NCBI GenBank assembly: GCA_900491605.1
Contig: UESW01001689.1
Location: forward strand, 24,986-88,985
Direction: 5' to 3'
DNA length: 64,000 nt
Source of the DNA: Calamus simplicifolius
Lineage: Eukaryota; Streptophyta; Magnoliopsida; Arecales; Arecaceae
In this document: piece after piece, positions 21,633 through 34,797 of the stretch
Layout: the number at the start of each line of letters is the position of its first letter
Position numbering within the stretch: the stretch's first letter is position 1
Program-made: the position numbers and the translations under genes
The notes under the pieces: model-generated
Database searches by the model: none
Told to the model about the DNA's origin: nothing
Seen by the model: the letters and a program-made list of their open reading frames with translations, nothing else

Positions 21633-23643
21633 TGTTAGGAAATGTGTCCTACAGCCAATCGTCTAGCTTGTAGACGGTTATGAATGTACATGATTTATTC
21701 AATAAATAAAAGTCTATTTTGGTAGTACAGCATATAGTTTACATCTTCCAGTAGAATTCCAATATGTTGTAGTCCTTAGAGTTACATGTATTCGACAATG
21801 GAGGAATTGTTGAGTAACTCTTAAATCTGTTCGCGGCCAAATGATACGTTGTTACCTAGGACGACGACGTAATCAAGTGTAGGTCGTTGTGTGCCATATG
21901 GGTTGGTTTGTTCTCTTAAACCAAGGAGTGTATAACACTGGTATGACATGCGGTGAGTGTAGAAGTACATTCACTGAACAGTGACTCACCTCTGCTGAGT
22001 GCTCTACTGCCTTGAGCAACTCACAGAAAGGCAATGGGTATAAGTGTCCCTTTGACATGAGACTATTATGTTGACTTGATAAGCAACTCACTGTACTTAG
22101 GCACTGGACCACCCGGATTTCTAATCCGGTGATGGAAGGTTGCTGGGTGCAGTCAAGTACTTATTAGGTCAGTGATGAGTCAAGATGGGATTGTCCACTC
22201 TAAGTGTTAGAGAGAGTGCTCGAACTATGTTTCAATTTAGCAAAACCTTGGCCAAGGTAATCTTTGTGAGGTGTCACAAGATTCATTGCATTGAAACATA
22301 CTTGGGTGATTTACTCGGAGTTGGCAGTTAACTCCGTATTCGCCCTGAGTACTAGGACAAGGGGATGAATTATGCGGCAACCATAGCCTGGGTTCTTGAA
22401 TGTTGCCTTGTGCAAATTCGATCTATCCGGACATCGGGAACCATGGCTAGATGGTCACATCGATTAGTATAGAAAGCGTTCCTATGCTACCAGCTTAGGT
22501 TCGAACCTATGGAGTCACGCACATAGTCGGATGAATTGTACGCAGGCATGATCACTGATTTGAGTGAGACTAAATCAGATGGGTCATACGGGGTTCGTTC
22601 TGGCATGTCTAGCTAGCACTAGGCATTAGCGGCAGCACCTACTTCGAGGGTGATTTGAGTTAGTCAGTAACTCAAATAGAATTTTGGACATGATATGAAT
22701 CTGGTATAAAGTTAATTTGAACAATGGACCAATATTGGTCTGATAACATAGTGGTTTGGATCCGGGTTCGAAGTGGTTCGATCAGGATTTCCAATAGAGC
22801 CTCTGAAAGTTTGTTTATGAATTTTGAATTCATAAATCACTTCGGATTGGAGCTCGGATAGGCCCAATGTGAAGTATGGTTCAAGAGCTACGAGTAGCTT
22901 CTTTCGGATTTGAATTTGGACTTCAAACAAATTGATTGGATCAATTCTGTTAACATTAAGATATTTTAATTGATGAAATCTTACATGTGCTTCCTGAGAT
23001 TTCATACGTGATCATCCATTAGTTATTAGCCAAGCAACGGAGTTATTGATATATTAACGGGAGGACCGATCACTCCACGTTTTCTCTTAGGCTGGCTTGA
23101 TTCCACGCATTGATTGAAGCCGTTCCACTTCTTTCGATGCATTTGAGGGACGCGTTGATGAGGCGGCTGCGGACTTAATGCGGTGAAGGAATTCACGTAA
23201 TGGCATTTATTTAAAGGGCTTTTATGCATTTTCAATGCATAATCAATGATATTTCATCAGATAAAAACGTTATGGTGTGTATAAAATACGAAGCAATAAA
23301 CAGAATAGAGAAAAAAAATTTAATAGAGACCTTTCTGTGAAAAGCTGATCGTCTGCAATCACAGAAAGTCAGCAAGAAGTCCAATCAAGAAGAGATTGTC
23401 TCTTCTTAGGGAGAAGAGTTCTCCTTCCATTGTTCAGGATTCCGCCTCCGGTCTACATACATCGGGCGTGCGTGTGATATAGAGGAGCGGCGCGTGCGGC
23501 TCTTGCAAGGCACGAGGAGGAACTTCTCCTGCAGATCAGATCTGCTAATATGCTTTAATTTATATTCAATGTGAATATTAAAATTGAATTACATGCTTTC
23601 CACCTTGAGATCCTTGCATAGGAAAAGCATGTTTTTTCCTACA
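21633..23643 (+). repeat. 5' LTR of the inner Copia (2,011 bp)
   Basis: It runs from TGTTAGG to CCTACA. A TATAAAAT box lies at 23,280. Relative to the 3' LTR it lacks about 79 bp between two AGATCT copies near 23,540. Confidence 0.95.
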
Positions 23644-23645
23644 AA

Positions 23646-23663
23646 TGGTATCAGAGCCAGGTT
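23646..23663 (+). promoter_or_regulatory. Primer binding site of the inner Copia (initiator Met tRNA)
   Basis: TGGTATCAGAGCCAGGTT begins 2 bp after the LTR. This is the standard plant Copia PBS complementary to the initiator tRNA-Met 3' end. Confidence 0.95.
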
Positions 23664-25456
23664 AAGGTTTAGGAATGCATGTATAAGCATAGTAGATCTG
23701 ATATTATTATGCATAAATAATCTAATGTAGATCTAAAGTAGATCTTATCATGATTAGTTTAGATCTATAGTAGATTTAAAAGTTTTGCATGATGAGAGCA
23801 TGTTAAAGTTATTTAATGATGATTAAATATATGTTTTAGATGTAGATCTAATGTAGATCTTGCATGTTGTGTTCTATTATATCTTGGATTGGGTATATTC
23901 ACCAGGCCGTCCGGTCATAGGGAGGTTTCATAGCCTCTGTTTCTTATTCAAGAAAGGTTTCCTATGACGTGTAGGGGTGCCACTGTGAAAGAACCCATGA
24001 ACGGATGTACAGAATAGAAGAAAGAAAGATTAAAATATGTTTTAATCGAATTAATTTATTTCTGTGATAATTTTGATTAGATCCAAAATTAATTAAAGAT
24101 GATATGTTAATAAGATTAACATTAAGACATCTTAATTGATGACATCTTAATTATAAAGGACAGTAAAATTGTTTTACGTAAAAGTCAGATAAAAAAAAAG
24201 AAAGAAAGTAAAAATGTTTTACGGAAAATTTGAAAATGTTTCAAATCAGAACTCAAAATTGAAATTGGTTCAAATTTGAAAAAGGGGTTAACTTAAGATC
24301 TAGAATTATGAATTAAAGACCTTAAGACATGATCATAAATCATGGGCTAATTGGGTTAGCATGAATCAGGTTCTCTAATTGGATTAGACCTAAGGTTAGA
24401 TGAATTGGACTAAATTAGAAAATTGAATCTAATCAAATATTGAGTTAGGTCTTTTCTTTAGATCCATCTAATTAGATTAGATTGATCAGTCCATACATCT
24501 AAATGGACTTGATTTGGGGCTCAGTGGACACCCAAGTCTTTAGGCAAATTTAATTGGGTCTGGTTAACCACTTAGTGTCTAGAAAGGTTCTGATCAAGGT
24601 CGCGGCTACCTCTCACCTGGCTAGTTGATTATCAGCTGGTGTCTAGGTAAGATGGTTAATGGCGCAACTCGGCCTTTTGATCAAGCCGGCCTGGCTAAGT
24701 GGTCCCAGCACTTGATTAGACTAGCCTATTGACTTGAGCTAACCCATGCTTCCTAAGAAAATCAGTTTGACTGATTTAGGTACCCATGGACCAAATTAAT
24801 GAACCCAACTAAATGGTTTAGTGGGAGAATACTTAAATTGGTCCATGTCATTCATGTGTCACAAATTAATCAAACCCTCTAAAATTATTAGGTCCCTAAA
24901 GTGACTAAATTATGGGGATAATTAGGTCATAGCCTCCCATTAAGAGAGTGATAATGAGTCCAATGGCTAAGAAGATTATTGGAGGCCCAAAGGCCTGGTA
25001 CTCATCTGGTCTTTGGAATTATCATTCATATTATGATGGTTCAATGCAACTCTCTCAACGATGGTCAGGTGGGCCGGCCAAAGTCGGGCTTGACCAATTC
25101 CTTGGTTAGAAGCTTGAACATGTCATGTTAATGGTTGGATCTAACCAGGACACCCAATAGGAGGCCCAAAGGCCGATTGGCGTGCAACCTGGGGCAAAAT
25201 AAATTACTAGAAATTATTTGGGAAACAATTGGTTATGAACCTACCTTTAGATACATGTGGGTGGGCCGGCCAAAGTCGGGCTCATATGTAGTCTACTGAT
25301 TCTAGTACCCACTAAGAAATTAGGAGTAATTTCTTGGGTTGGAGGTAGGGGCTACCAACCTGAATAAAATAGTGGGAGGGCCTTAGACTATAAGTCCAAG
25401 TCTATAGGTTTAAATAAATCATGTACACTAATAAGTTTTTGGTTTTCCTTTCAGAA
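23664..25456 (+). other. Untranslated leader of the inner Copia
   Basis: This 1.8-kb stretch between PBS and gag has no meaningful ORF. A segment GTGGGCCGGCCAAAGTCGGG occurs twice (near 25,070 and 25,260), and AGGCCCAAAGGCC twice (near 24,985 and 25,162). A pyrimidine tract ending in CAG immediately precedes the gag ATG. Confidence 0.7.
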
Positions 25457-28400
25457 ATGTCTACAAATCTGTCGCTCCGGTCACTGTTGGACAGTGATAA
25501 ACTGACAGGTCCAAACTTCGATAGCTGGTATCGAAGGCTTAGGATAGTCCTAGAGCATGAGAGGATCCTTTATGTGATAATGGATCTTGCACCTGAAGCC
25601 AGCCCCTAATGTGCCTGGTGTGGCCAGGGACACTTATCTGAAGTGGACCAATGACGCACCACAGTGCGCTGCATAATGCTGGCTTCTATGAATGATGAGT
25701 TCAGTAGGAAATTTGAGGAGGCCCAACCGGAACAAATACTCAAAATGTTGAAGGAATCTTTCGGATGCCAGACGACGTTGAAAGGTACAGAATGTCTAGT
25801 GCCATCTTCAACGCGCGTATGCGTGATGGGACTTCTGTCACCGATCATGTACTGTACATGATCGAGACGATAGAACGTATGGGCAAACTTGGATTTCCTT
25901 TGCATGAGCAACTTGGGAAGGATGCAATACTGAACTCCCTGCCTAGCTCCTACCTGGACTTTCTCAGTCATTATAGAATGACGAAGCCTGCAGTAAACTA
26001 TCATGGTTTGCTGGGTCTACTGCAGACTTTTGAGAAAGATCACCAGCTTCAAAAGAAGTCAGTGAACTTGGTGGGAGGTTCAGGGGCAGGTCGTCATCAC
26101 CTTAAGAAAGGGATGAAGAAGAAAAATAAAAGAAAGAAGGTGCAACATGCTGGGCCTAGTCAGACCAAGAAGAAGAAGGCTGACAAAAGTCAGGCAGAGT
26201 GCTTCTACTGCAAGAAGCTGGGTCACTGGAAAAGGAACTATCCCCAGTACATAGCAACCCTGGATCCAAACAGGCCTAAGAAGAAAAACCAGCAAGGAGT
26301 TGCTGGACAAGGTATTTATATGATAACACCTTGTAATTTTTCTATCTGTGATACTACTAATTGGGTATTAGATACCGGGAGTCCAATTCATATTTGCAAT
26401 TCTTTGCAGGGGCTTCGAATTAGTAGAAGATTCAAAGAAGGTGAAAGATTCCTAAACGTGGGTGATGGAAGCCGAGTTCCAGTACTGGCGTTGGGAGTCA
26501 TGGAGCTTTATTTTGAATTTAATAAAATATTGCTTAGTGAATGTCACTATTGTCCTGCATTTTTATTAAATGTCATTTCTGTAGGCCAGTTGGCTATTGA
26601 AGGATATGATTTTTCAATAAAGAAAGATATTTTAAATATCATTATGAATGATGTATCAGTGATGTGTGGACAATTGAGCAATGGAATTTACCTTCTATCA
26701 CAGCCTGTTAATGTATTATGCACTCCAAACAAATGCCCCAAAATAGATGATGTCGATGACTCATACCTTTGGCACTGTAGGCTAGGTCATATAAACAAGA
26801 ACAGGATAAGCAGGTTAGTCAGAGAGGGTATCCTCAATGACATTGATTGTGAATCAATTAAAACTTGTGAATCCTGTCTTCTTGGGAAAATGACCAAGTC
26901 ACCTTTTACTGGAAAAGGTGAAAGAGCCAAAGAGATTCTAGGCCTCATACATACGGATGTTTGTGGACCTATGAATACTGCCTCTATGAGAGGGTTTAGC
27001 TATTTCATTACATTTACAGACGACCACTCCAGGTTCGGTTATGTCTTCCTAATGAGACATAAATCTGAATCGTTTGAAATGTTCAAACAATATCGTAGTG
27101 AGGTAGAAAAACAAACTGGAAAGAATATTAAAATCCTTCGGTCAGATCGAGGAGGTGAATATCTTTCTAATGAGTTTTTGACATATCTAAAGGAGAATGA
27201 GATTCTCTCTCAATGGACACCTCCAGGGACACCCCAGCTAAATGGTGTGTCTGAAAGGAGGAATCGAACCCTATTAGATATGGTTTGGTCCATGATGGGC
27301 TTTGCTAGTTTGCCTATCTCCTTTTGGGACTACGCACTTGAGTCGGCCTGTTACATTCTTAACAGGGTCCCTAGTAAATCTGTTGCTAAAACTCCATATG
27401 AGATATGGACGGGCGTAAGCCGGTGCTCACACACCTTAGGGTCTGGGGGTGTCCAGCTTATGTCAAGAGATTGTTGACAGACAAGCTAGGACCAAGGTCT
27501 GACAAATGCCTCTTTGTTGGATATCCTAAGGAGTCTAAAGGATACTACTTCTACCACACTGAAGAGCAAAAGTTGTTCGTCAGTATGAGAGCCACCTTTT
27601 TAGAAAAGGAGTATCTTACTAGAAATGCTAAGGCTAATGTTGAACTTAATGAGGTTCGACAAGGAGAAGTACCTTTACACTCAAAAACCACTATGGAACC
27701 GGCTTTGATTGGTTCAAACCCGGAGCCCATTGAGGTACCATTAAGGAGATCTGGTAGAGTACCACGTCAGCCGGACAGATACTTCGGTTTCTTGGTCCGT
27801 GACGGGGATCCCATCGAACTCGATGAGAACGATGAGAACCCAATCACCTATATGGATGCGCTGCAGAGATCTGACTCTGAGAAATGGCTAGAGGCCATGA
27901 AGTCCGAAATGGAATCCATGGAGATCAATAGTGTATGGACACTAGTTGATCCACCTGAAGGGGTAGAACCCATAGGGTGTAAATGGATTTTCAAGAGGAA
28001 ACGGGGTGCAGATGGAAAGGTGGAGACCTATAAAGCCGTCTGGTTGCTAAGGGGTATCGTCAGAGTTATGGTATTGACTATGACGAGACTTTTTCCCCTG
28101 TAGCAATGCTCAAGTCCATTCGGATTATGCTTGCTCTAGCTGCACATTTTGACTATGAGATCTAGCAAATGGATGTTCGAACGGCTTTTCTAAATGGAGA
28201 GCTAAAGAGGAGGTGTATATGATACAGCCTGAAGGGTTCACATCCAAGACGAGTCAAAAGTATGCAGGCTTCATAAGTCCATCTATGGACTCAAGCAAGC
28301 TTCTCGGAGTTGGAATAAACATTTTGATAAATGTATCAAGACTTATGGCTTCATTAAGAAGAAGAACCCTGCGTGTATAAGTGGGCAAATGGTTCCATAG

Positions 28401-29401
28401 TTGTATTTCTTGTATTGTATGTGGATGACATTCTCTTGATTGGGAATGACATCCCTGCACTACAGGGAATAAAGGTTTGGTTGCTGTCTCAATTCTCCAT
28501 GAAAGACCTGGGAGAAGCTTCTTACATCCTAGGGATGAAGATCTATAGGGATAGATCTAAGAAGTTGCTGGGATTGTCCCAGTCCAAGTACATTGAGACT
28601 GTGCTGAAGAGGTTCAGCATGGATAATTCAAAAAGGGGCTATCTTCCGATAGGCCATGGAATTACTCTCTCCAAGAAGGATTGTGCGACAACTCCTGAGG
28701 AGAGAGAGTACATGAGTAGAATTCCATATGCCTCGGCAGTGGGTTCTATCATGTATGCTATGACATGTACAAGACCAGACGTGGCACACTCACTAGGGAT
28801 AGTGAGTAGGTACCAGTCTAACCCAGGTGAAGCACATTGGAAGGTGGTAAAAACCATCCTTAAGTATTTGAGAAATACTAAGGACCAATGGCTCATTTAT
28901 GGAGAACCTGACTTAAAACTAGTGGGGTACACTGACTCTAGTTTTCAGTCAGATAGAGATGACAGCAAAAGCATATCCGGATTTATCTTTACCCTCAATG
29001 GAGGAGCGATCTGCTGGAAAAGTTCCAAGCAGAACATAGTGGCGGATTCAGTATGCGAGGCTGAATACATTGCAGCATCAGATGCAGCAAAGGAAGCTGT
29101 ATGGCTACGAAAGTTCTTGGGCGAGTGGGAGTGGTACCTACCCTGGAGAGTCCTATCCTAGTATACTGTGACAGCACGGGAGCAATTGCCCAAGCCAAGG
29201 AGCCAAAGTCGCATCAACGGACCAAGCAAGTGTTGCGCCGCTACCACCTTGTACGAGAGATCATGGAACGAGGTGACATTACCTTCAGAAGATTGATGGA
29301 AAGGATAACCTAGCTGACCCAATGACTAAAGCACTTGGAATCAAGGAGTTCAATGAACACAAGTGGAAGATGGGTATTAGATACTGTTCCGATTGGCTAT
29401 A
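25457..29401 (+). pseudogene. gag-pol polyprotein of the inner Copia, frameshifted
   Basis: In order: gag (from 25,457), a zinc knuckle (26,203-26,244; CFYCKKLGHWKRNY, last Cys replaced by Tyr), aspartic protease with LDTGS (26,370), GAG-pre-integrase with WHCRLGH and CESC (26,770-26,880), integrase core with HTDVCGP and SDRGGEY (26,950-27,160), reverse transcriptase with YVDD (28,418-28,429), and RNase H with SEAEYIA-type text (CEAEYIAASDA, about 29,056). It would copy element RNA and integrate the cDNA. Frame breaks occur near 25,605, 25,760, 27,415, 28,040, 28,215, 28,250, 28,375, 29,130 and 29,300, with a TAG near 28,164. The normal end is the TAG at 29,399-29,401. The domain order PR-INT-RT-RH is diagnostic of Ty1/copia. 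Confidence 0.95.
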
Positions 29402-29403
29402 GT

Positions 29404-29415
29404 TCAAGTGGGAGT
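29404..29415 (+). promoter_or_regulatory. Polypurine tract of the inner Copia
   Basis: AAGTGGGAGT directly precedes the 3' LTR and would prime plus-strand DNA synthesis. Confidence 0.85.
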
Positions 29416-31495
29416 TGTTAGGAAATGTGTCCTATAGCCAATCGTCTAGCTTGTAGACTGTTATGAATGTACATGATTTATTCAATAAATAAAAGTCTAT
29501 TTTGGCAGTACACATATAGTCTTCCAGTAGAATTCCAATATGTTGTAGTCCTTAGAGTTACATGTATTCGACAATGGAGGAATTGTTGAGTAACTCTTAA
29601 ATCTGTTCGCGGCCAAATGATACGTTGTTACCTAGGACGACGACGTAATCAAGTGTAGGTCATTGTGTGCCATATGGGTTGGTTTGTTCTCTTAAACCAA
29701 GGAGTGTATAACACTGGTATGACATGCGGGTGAGTATAGGAGTACATTCACTGAACAGTGACTCACCTCTGCTGAGTGCTCTACTGCCTTGAGCAACTCA
29801 CAGAAAGGCAATGGGTATAAGTGTCCCTTTGACATGAGACTATCATGTTGACTTGATAAGCAACTCACTGTACTTAGGCACTGGACCACCGGATTTCTAA
29901 TCCGGTGATGGAAGGTTGCTGGGTGCAGTCAAGTACTTATTAGGTTAGTGATGAGTCAAGATGGAATTGTCTACTCTAAGTGTTAGAGAGAGTGCTCGAA
30001 CTATGTTTCAATTTAGCAGAACCTTGGCCAAGGTAATCTTTGTGAGGTGTCAATTGAAACATACTTGGGTGATTTACTCGGAGTTGGCAGTTAACTCCGT
30101 ATTCGCCCTGAGTACTAGGACAAGGGGATGAATTATGCGGCAACCATAGCCTGGGTTCTTGAATGTTGCCTTGTACAAATTCGATCTATTCAGGACATCG
30201 GGAACCATGGCTAGATGGTCACATCGATTAGTATAGGAAGCGTTCCTATGCTACCGGCTTAGGTTCGAACCTATGGAGTCACGCACATAGTCGGATGAAT
30301 TGTACGCAGGCATGATCACTGATTTGAGTGAGACTAAATCAGATGGGTCATACGGGGTTCGTTCTGGCTATGTCTAGCTAGCACTAGGCATTAGCGGCAG
30401 CACCTACTTCGAGAGTGATTTGAGTTAGTCAGTAACTCAAATAGAATTTTGGGACATGATATGAATCTGTATGAAGTTAATTTGAACCATGGACCAATAT
30501 TGGTCTGATAACATAGTGGTTTGGATCCGGGTTTGAAGTGGTTTGATCAGGATTTTCAATAGAGCCTCTGAAAGTTTATTTATGAATTTTGAATTCATAA
30601 ATCACTTCAGATTGGAGCTCAGATAGGCTCAATGTGAAGTATGGTTCAAGAGCTACGAGTAGCTTCTTTCGGATTTGAACTTGGACTTCAAACGGAATTG
30701 ATTGGATCAATTCTGTTAACATTAAGATATTTTAATTGATGAAATCTTACATGGACTTCCTGAGATTTCATACGTGATCATCCATTAGTTATTACATCCA
30801 AGCAATAGAGTTATTGATATATTAACGGGAGGATGCTCAAGGAACCGATCACTCCATGTTTTCTCTTATGCTGGCTTGATTCCACGCATTGACGCCGTTC
30901 CACTTCTTTCGACATGTTTGAGGGACGCGTTGACGAAGCGGCTGCGGACTTAATGTGGTGAAGGAATTCACGTAATGACATTTATTTAAAGGGCTCTTAC
31001 ACGCATTTTCAATGCATAATCAATGCCATATTTTATCGGGTAAAAATGTTACGGTGTGTATAAAATACGAAGCAATAAGCATAACAGAGGAAAAAAAATT
31101 AATAGTGTGAAAAGCTGATCATCTGCAATCATAGAAAGTCAGCAAGAAGTCCAATCAAGAAGAGATTGTCTCTTCTTAGGGAGAAGAGTTCTCCTTCCAT
31201 TGTTCTAGGATTCCGCCTCCTGTCTATATACATTAGTCGTGTGTGTGATATAGAGGAGCAGCGCGTGTGGCTCTTGCAAGGCACGAGGAGGAACTTCTCC
31301 CTGTAGATCAGATCTACTACGTTCGTCATCTACAACTTCCGCATCGAGAGGTATTGTTTTAAACTTATTTAACATACTCTTAAATTTTAGATCTGCTAAT
31401 ATGCTTTAATTTATATTCAATGTGAATATTAAAATTGAATTACATGCTTTCCACCTTGAGATCCTGTGCATAGGAAAAGCATGTTTTTCCCTACA
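29416..31495 (+). repeat. 3' LTR of the inner Copia (2,080 bp)
   Basis: It matches the 5' LTR from TGTTAGG to CCTACA, with a TATAAAATA box at about 31,059. It retains the segment missing from the 5' LTR. Confidence 0.95.
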
Positions 31496-33115
31496 CAAAC
31501 ATCGCTCTAGCCACGGGTGGCAAATATGATGTCGATTGGTATGACTTAAAGGACATGAATGTGGTGTTTGATCAAGACAGGATTCGTTTTCCTTGATAGA
31601 AATGGTTATATCCCATGATCACTTGATGGATTAAATTGACTATTAAATCCTTGCAAGATTGAGTTGGAATTCGAAATGGTTTCGAAGTTCTAATTCATAT
31701 GAGTCAATTTTTTGAGATCAAGTAGATAAAGATCAATTACATGGTTGACACATTCCATACCATTGATTGATCTAGGATATATGACGAAGGGATTGAATCG
31801 TACGGTAACCGTTCATGGATAGGTGTTGATGACCACGTCAACAAAACCCTTAACACTTGGATGGTCATGATGCTTTGCTAGAAGCCACTCATGATCTGTA
31901 ATTATAGATTCTTTGACTTAATCAAGGAGTTGATTTGGTTAAAGAATTGACTTGGAAAGGTCTTTATCAAAGTCATCCCTAGGGTCAATTAAGGGACATG
32001 ATTATTACCAATGTGTCAAGGAGATTTTGGATGAAGTTAAAATGAAAATTAAGTTGGACTTAATTCAAATTAGATGACCAATTAATTAGGATTGGGTTTG
32101 ACTGAATCTTAATGAGAGAACATGAAATTGATGAATAAGATTCATCATAAAGGAAAGAATTTTATGGTCAAGGGAGAGACCTTTTGTACATGTGATGTAC
32201 ATATGAATTGGATACCCAATTAGGCTTGATCCATGTGATGGATGGCTTAGATTAATTAAGATTTGATTAGATTAATAATGTGATATTTAATTGGGTCCAT
32301 ATGATGGCATGATTTGATTCATAAAAATCCAATTGAACCAAGTGTTGAGATCGTACCACATGGAGAATGGATCCATGTTCATATGATGGACATGACCCAT
32401 CTCCATATCATGGAGGAGGGAACATTCATAATGTTGGCATCATCATGAATAAAAGGAGTAACCTCCTCTTCATGAATAAAAGGAGAGAGATGCCCCATTA
32501 GAAAGATAAGCCTAACTTCTTTTTGTTTCCTCTCTCTTAAATGCCTAACAATCACTTTCTCTTTCTAAAGCATCCTTTCTCTCTCTAGGATGTTCCTCTC
32601 TCTCTTTTGATTGGGTGAAAGTCTCTCTCTCACATCCCTCTTTCTTGGATGGTTGAAGGAAGGATTTCTCTCTTCATGGTTGATCAAGATTTGATCTTGA
32701 TCAAGAAATCTTTCCTTTCTTTATTGATCAAGATTTGATTTGATCAAGAAATTATTTTCTTTAATAGATCAAGATTTGAACTTCATCAAAAAATCTTTTT
32801 CTCTCTTGATTGATCAAGATTTGATCTTGATTAAGAAATTGTTCTCTCTCTTGATTTAGGAAATCAATTGAAGAATAAATAAGGCGCTAGTATCCCTTAC
32901 TAGAAGGTCATCATCTAATCCTATGAGGACATCATCAATGTTCTTCCCCAATAAAGAACATGGTATAATCTATTATTTAATCATGTGTAATTTCTTGTTA
33001 ACTAAATTTATTTTTGAGGATCTTGGGCTTTGGGAATTAAATTCGTATTTAATTTATCTTTCGCTGCTTGATATATAAATTTGATTCATATAAAATATAA
33101 GAAATTCCCTACAAG

Positions 33116-33131
33116 TGGTATTAGAGCCACC
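33116..33131 (+). promoter_or_regulatory. Primer binding site of the outer Copia (initiator Met tRNA)
   Basis: TGGTATTAGAGCCACC starts 2 bp after the LTR. It has a C-to-T change relative to the inner element PBS. Confidence 0.9.
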
Positions 33132-34797
33132 TCAGGCTTCAAATTCAGTTACTTTGAAAGATTACCTGAGTTCTAGTTTTCATATACATAGATATTAATT
33201 TTATAAATCTTGTCATATGATAAATATTAAATATTTAATAAGTTTATTATATGATAATAAATGTGAATTATTTAGATTTGATCATGTTAAAAATTAAAAA
33301 TTATGTTTATGTGTGATATAATCATAAAAGCTGAAATTTAATATATCATGTTTAAAATTTGATTGTGACATGATAAATAACGTGATTAAAATCCAAAATA
33401 ATTATATTGATAAAGATTAAATATTTAATAAGTTTATTATATGATAATAAACATGAATTATTTAGATTTGATCATCTTAAAAAATTAAAAATTATGATCA
33501 TGACATAATCATAAAGACTAACATATCATGTTTAGAATTTAATTTTGATATGATAAATAATATGATTAAAATTTGAAATAATTACATCATGATAACATAA
33601 TAATCAAGATTAAAATTAAAATTTGAAATTTTGACATGTTATCATGATCATTGTTGATAAGGATGTTATGATAGAGACCAATTAGGATTTTTATGTGATT
33701 AAAATCAATTTATCATAAAAATAATGATAAGACAAATATTTAAAATAAATTATTGTAAAATATTTGAAACTTATCATAAATCCCTAATGATCACTATCTT
33801 ATTAATATGTAATAGATGATAAGATTTAGAAAAAATTAGACTTAACCATATCATTGCTTGATCCTATGATCCCAAAATTGGTCTAATCAATTGGGCTTAA
33901 CTAGTCTTAGAAAAGTGCGATCATGGTTTTTAATTACTTCGTTCGCTACCTGGGAAAACTCATTCAATGGGATCGAAGGGTTGCTAAATAGGAATTCCAT
34001 TGATCAACTGATCTGGCCATTATTAAGGAAAGCTCTTAATTGATTAGATCAATAGGGTTAATCAGGATGGTAGCAATTGATTTGGTCACATGATTAGGGT
34101 TCCTAAATTAGATAGTGATCAGGGATCCTAATTTGATTAGGAGTTCCAATCATAAGATTTGATCATATGAAATTTAGGTTAATTAAAATTTATCTAAAAT
34201 TAACATATATGATATGTAACCAAGCATGATACAAATGTTGTACATGCATGATGAGACCTAAATGCGTAAAATCCTTCCATGAATATTAAGTCCTTATGCC
34301 TTCCATTGTTCACATGATACAAAATCATTAGGTCATGAGATTTATTGTGCCAAAGCCAACGTCCAGTGTACCTATAAGGAGTTGATTGAAAAACAATGGG
34401 TTGACTTAACTAGATTAGCTAGCATAATTGGCCAAAGTCAGAGTCAGACTAATCTAGAGACAAAGTTTAGGGTGATAACATGTGGATGTGATTGATAAGG
34501 CAATGTCCCCTATATGATTTACGAGCCACATTTGATGTGATTAATGAATATCTACCTAAATTGGCTTACTAAGATTTGTTGTGCCAAAGCCAAGGTCAAG
34601 GTAAGTCAATTTGAGGGTCCTAGCCCACTAAGAAATTATTTGACAATTTTTGAGATTAATAGAGAGGGCTATTAAGCTCAATAAAATAGTGGAAGTAATT
34701 GATTTAATTAAAAATTTTAAAATTACCATATTAAATCAATGATTTGCATTCATAATAATTGATTCATTCTATTTTCTATATAGTTGTAAGAGACATC
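33132..34797 (+). other. AT-rich leader of the outer Copia
   Basis: No ORF with motifs. Two related stretches (about 33,190-33,300 and 33,415-33,490) share TTAATAAGTTTATTATATGA, a local duplication. Confidence 0.7.

Larger units (their letters stand above)
21633..31495 (+). mobile_element. Inner Ty1/copia element, complete structure (9,863 bp)
   Basis: Two LTRs (21,633-23,643 and 29,416-31,495), PBS, gag-pol and a polypurine tract are all present. The 5-bp TSD CAAAC lies at 21,628-21,632 and 31,496-31,500. LTR ends are TGTTAGG and CCTACA. The two LTRs are very similar over most of their length, so this is the younger of the two Copia insertions, but frameshifts in gag-pol make it defective. 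Long LTRs with an initiator-Met PBS suggest the Tork/Angela type; that lineage call is tentative. Confidence 0.95.
21090..33113 (+). repeat. 5' LTR of the outer Copia, split by the inner Copia
   Basis: The two LTR pieces are 21,090-21,632 and 31,496-33,113. They join exactly at the CAAAC duplication and then match the uninterrupted 3' LTR order (ACATACAAAC then ATCGCTCTAGC at 38,695 onward). The right piece contains repeated GATCAAGATTTGAT motifs and ATGAATAAAAGGAG repeats (about 32,445-32,485). Confidence 0.95.

Noticed and set aside
32445..32485. ATGAATAAAAGGAG direct repeats as an independent minisatellite
   Set aside because: They are part of the outer Copia LTR and recur at the same place in the other LTR with a different copy number.
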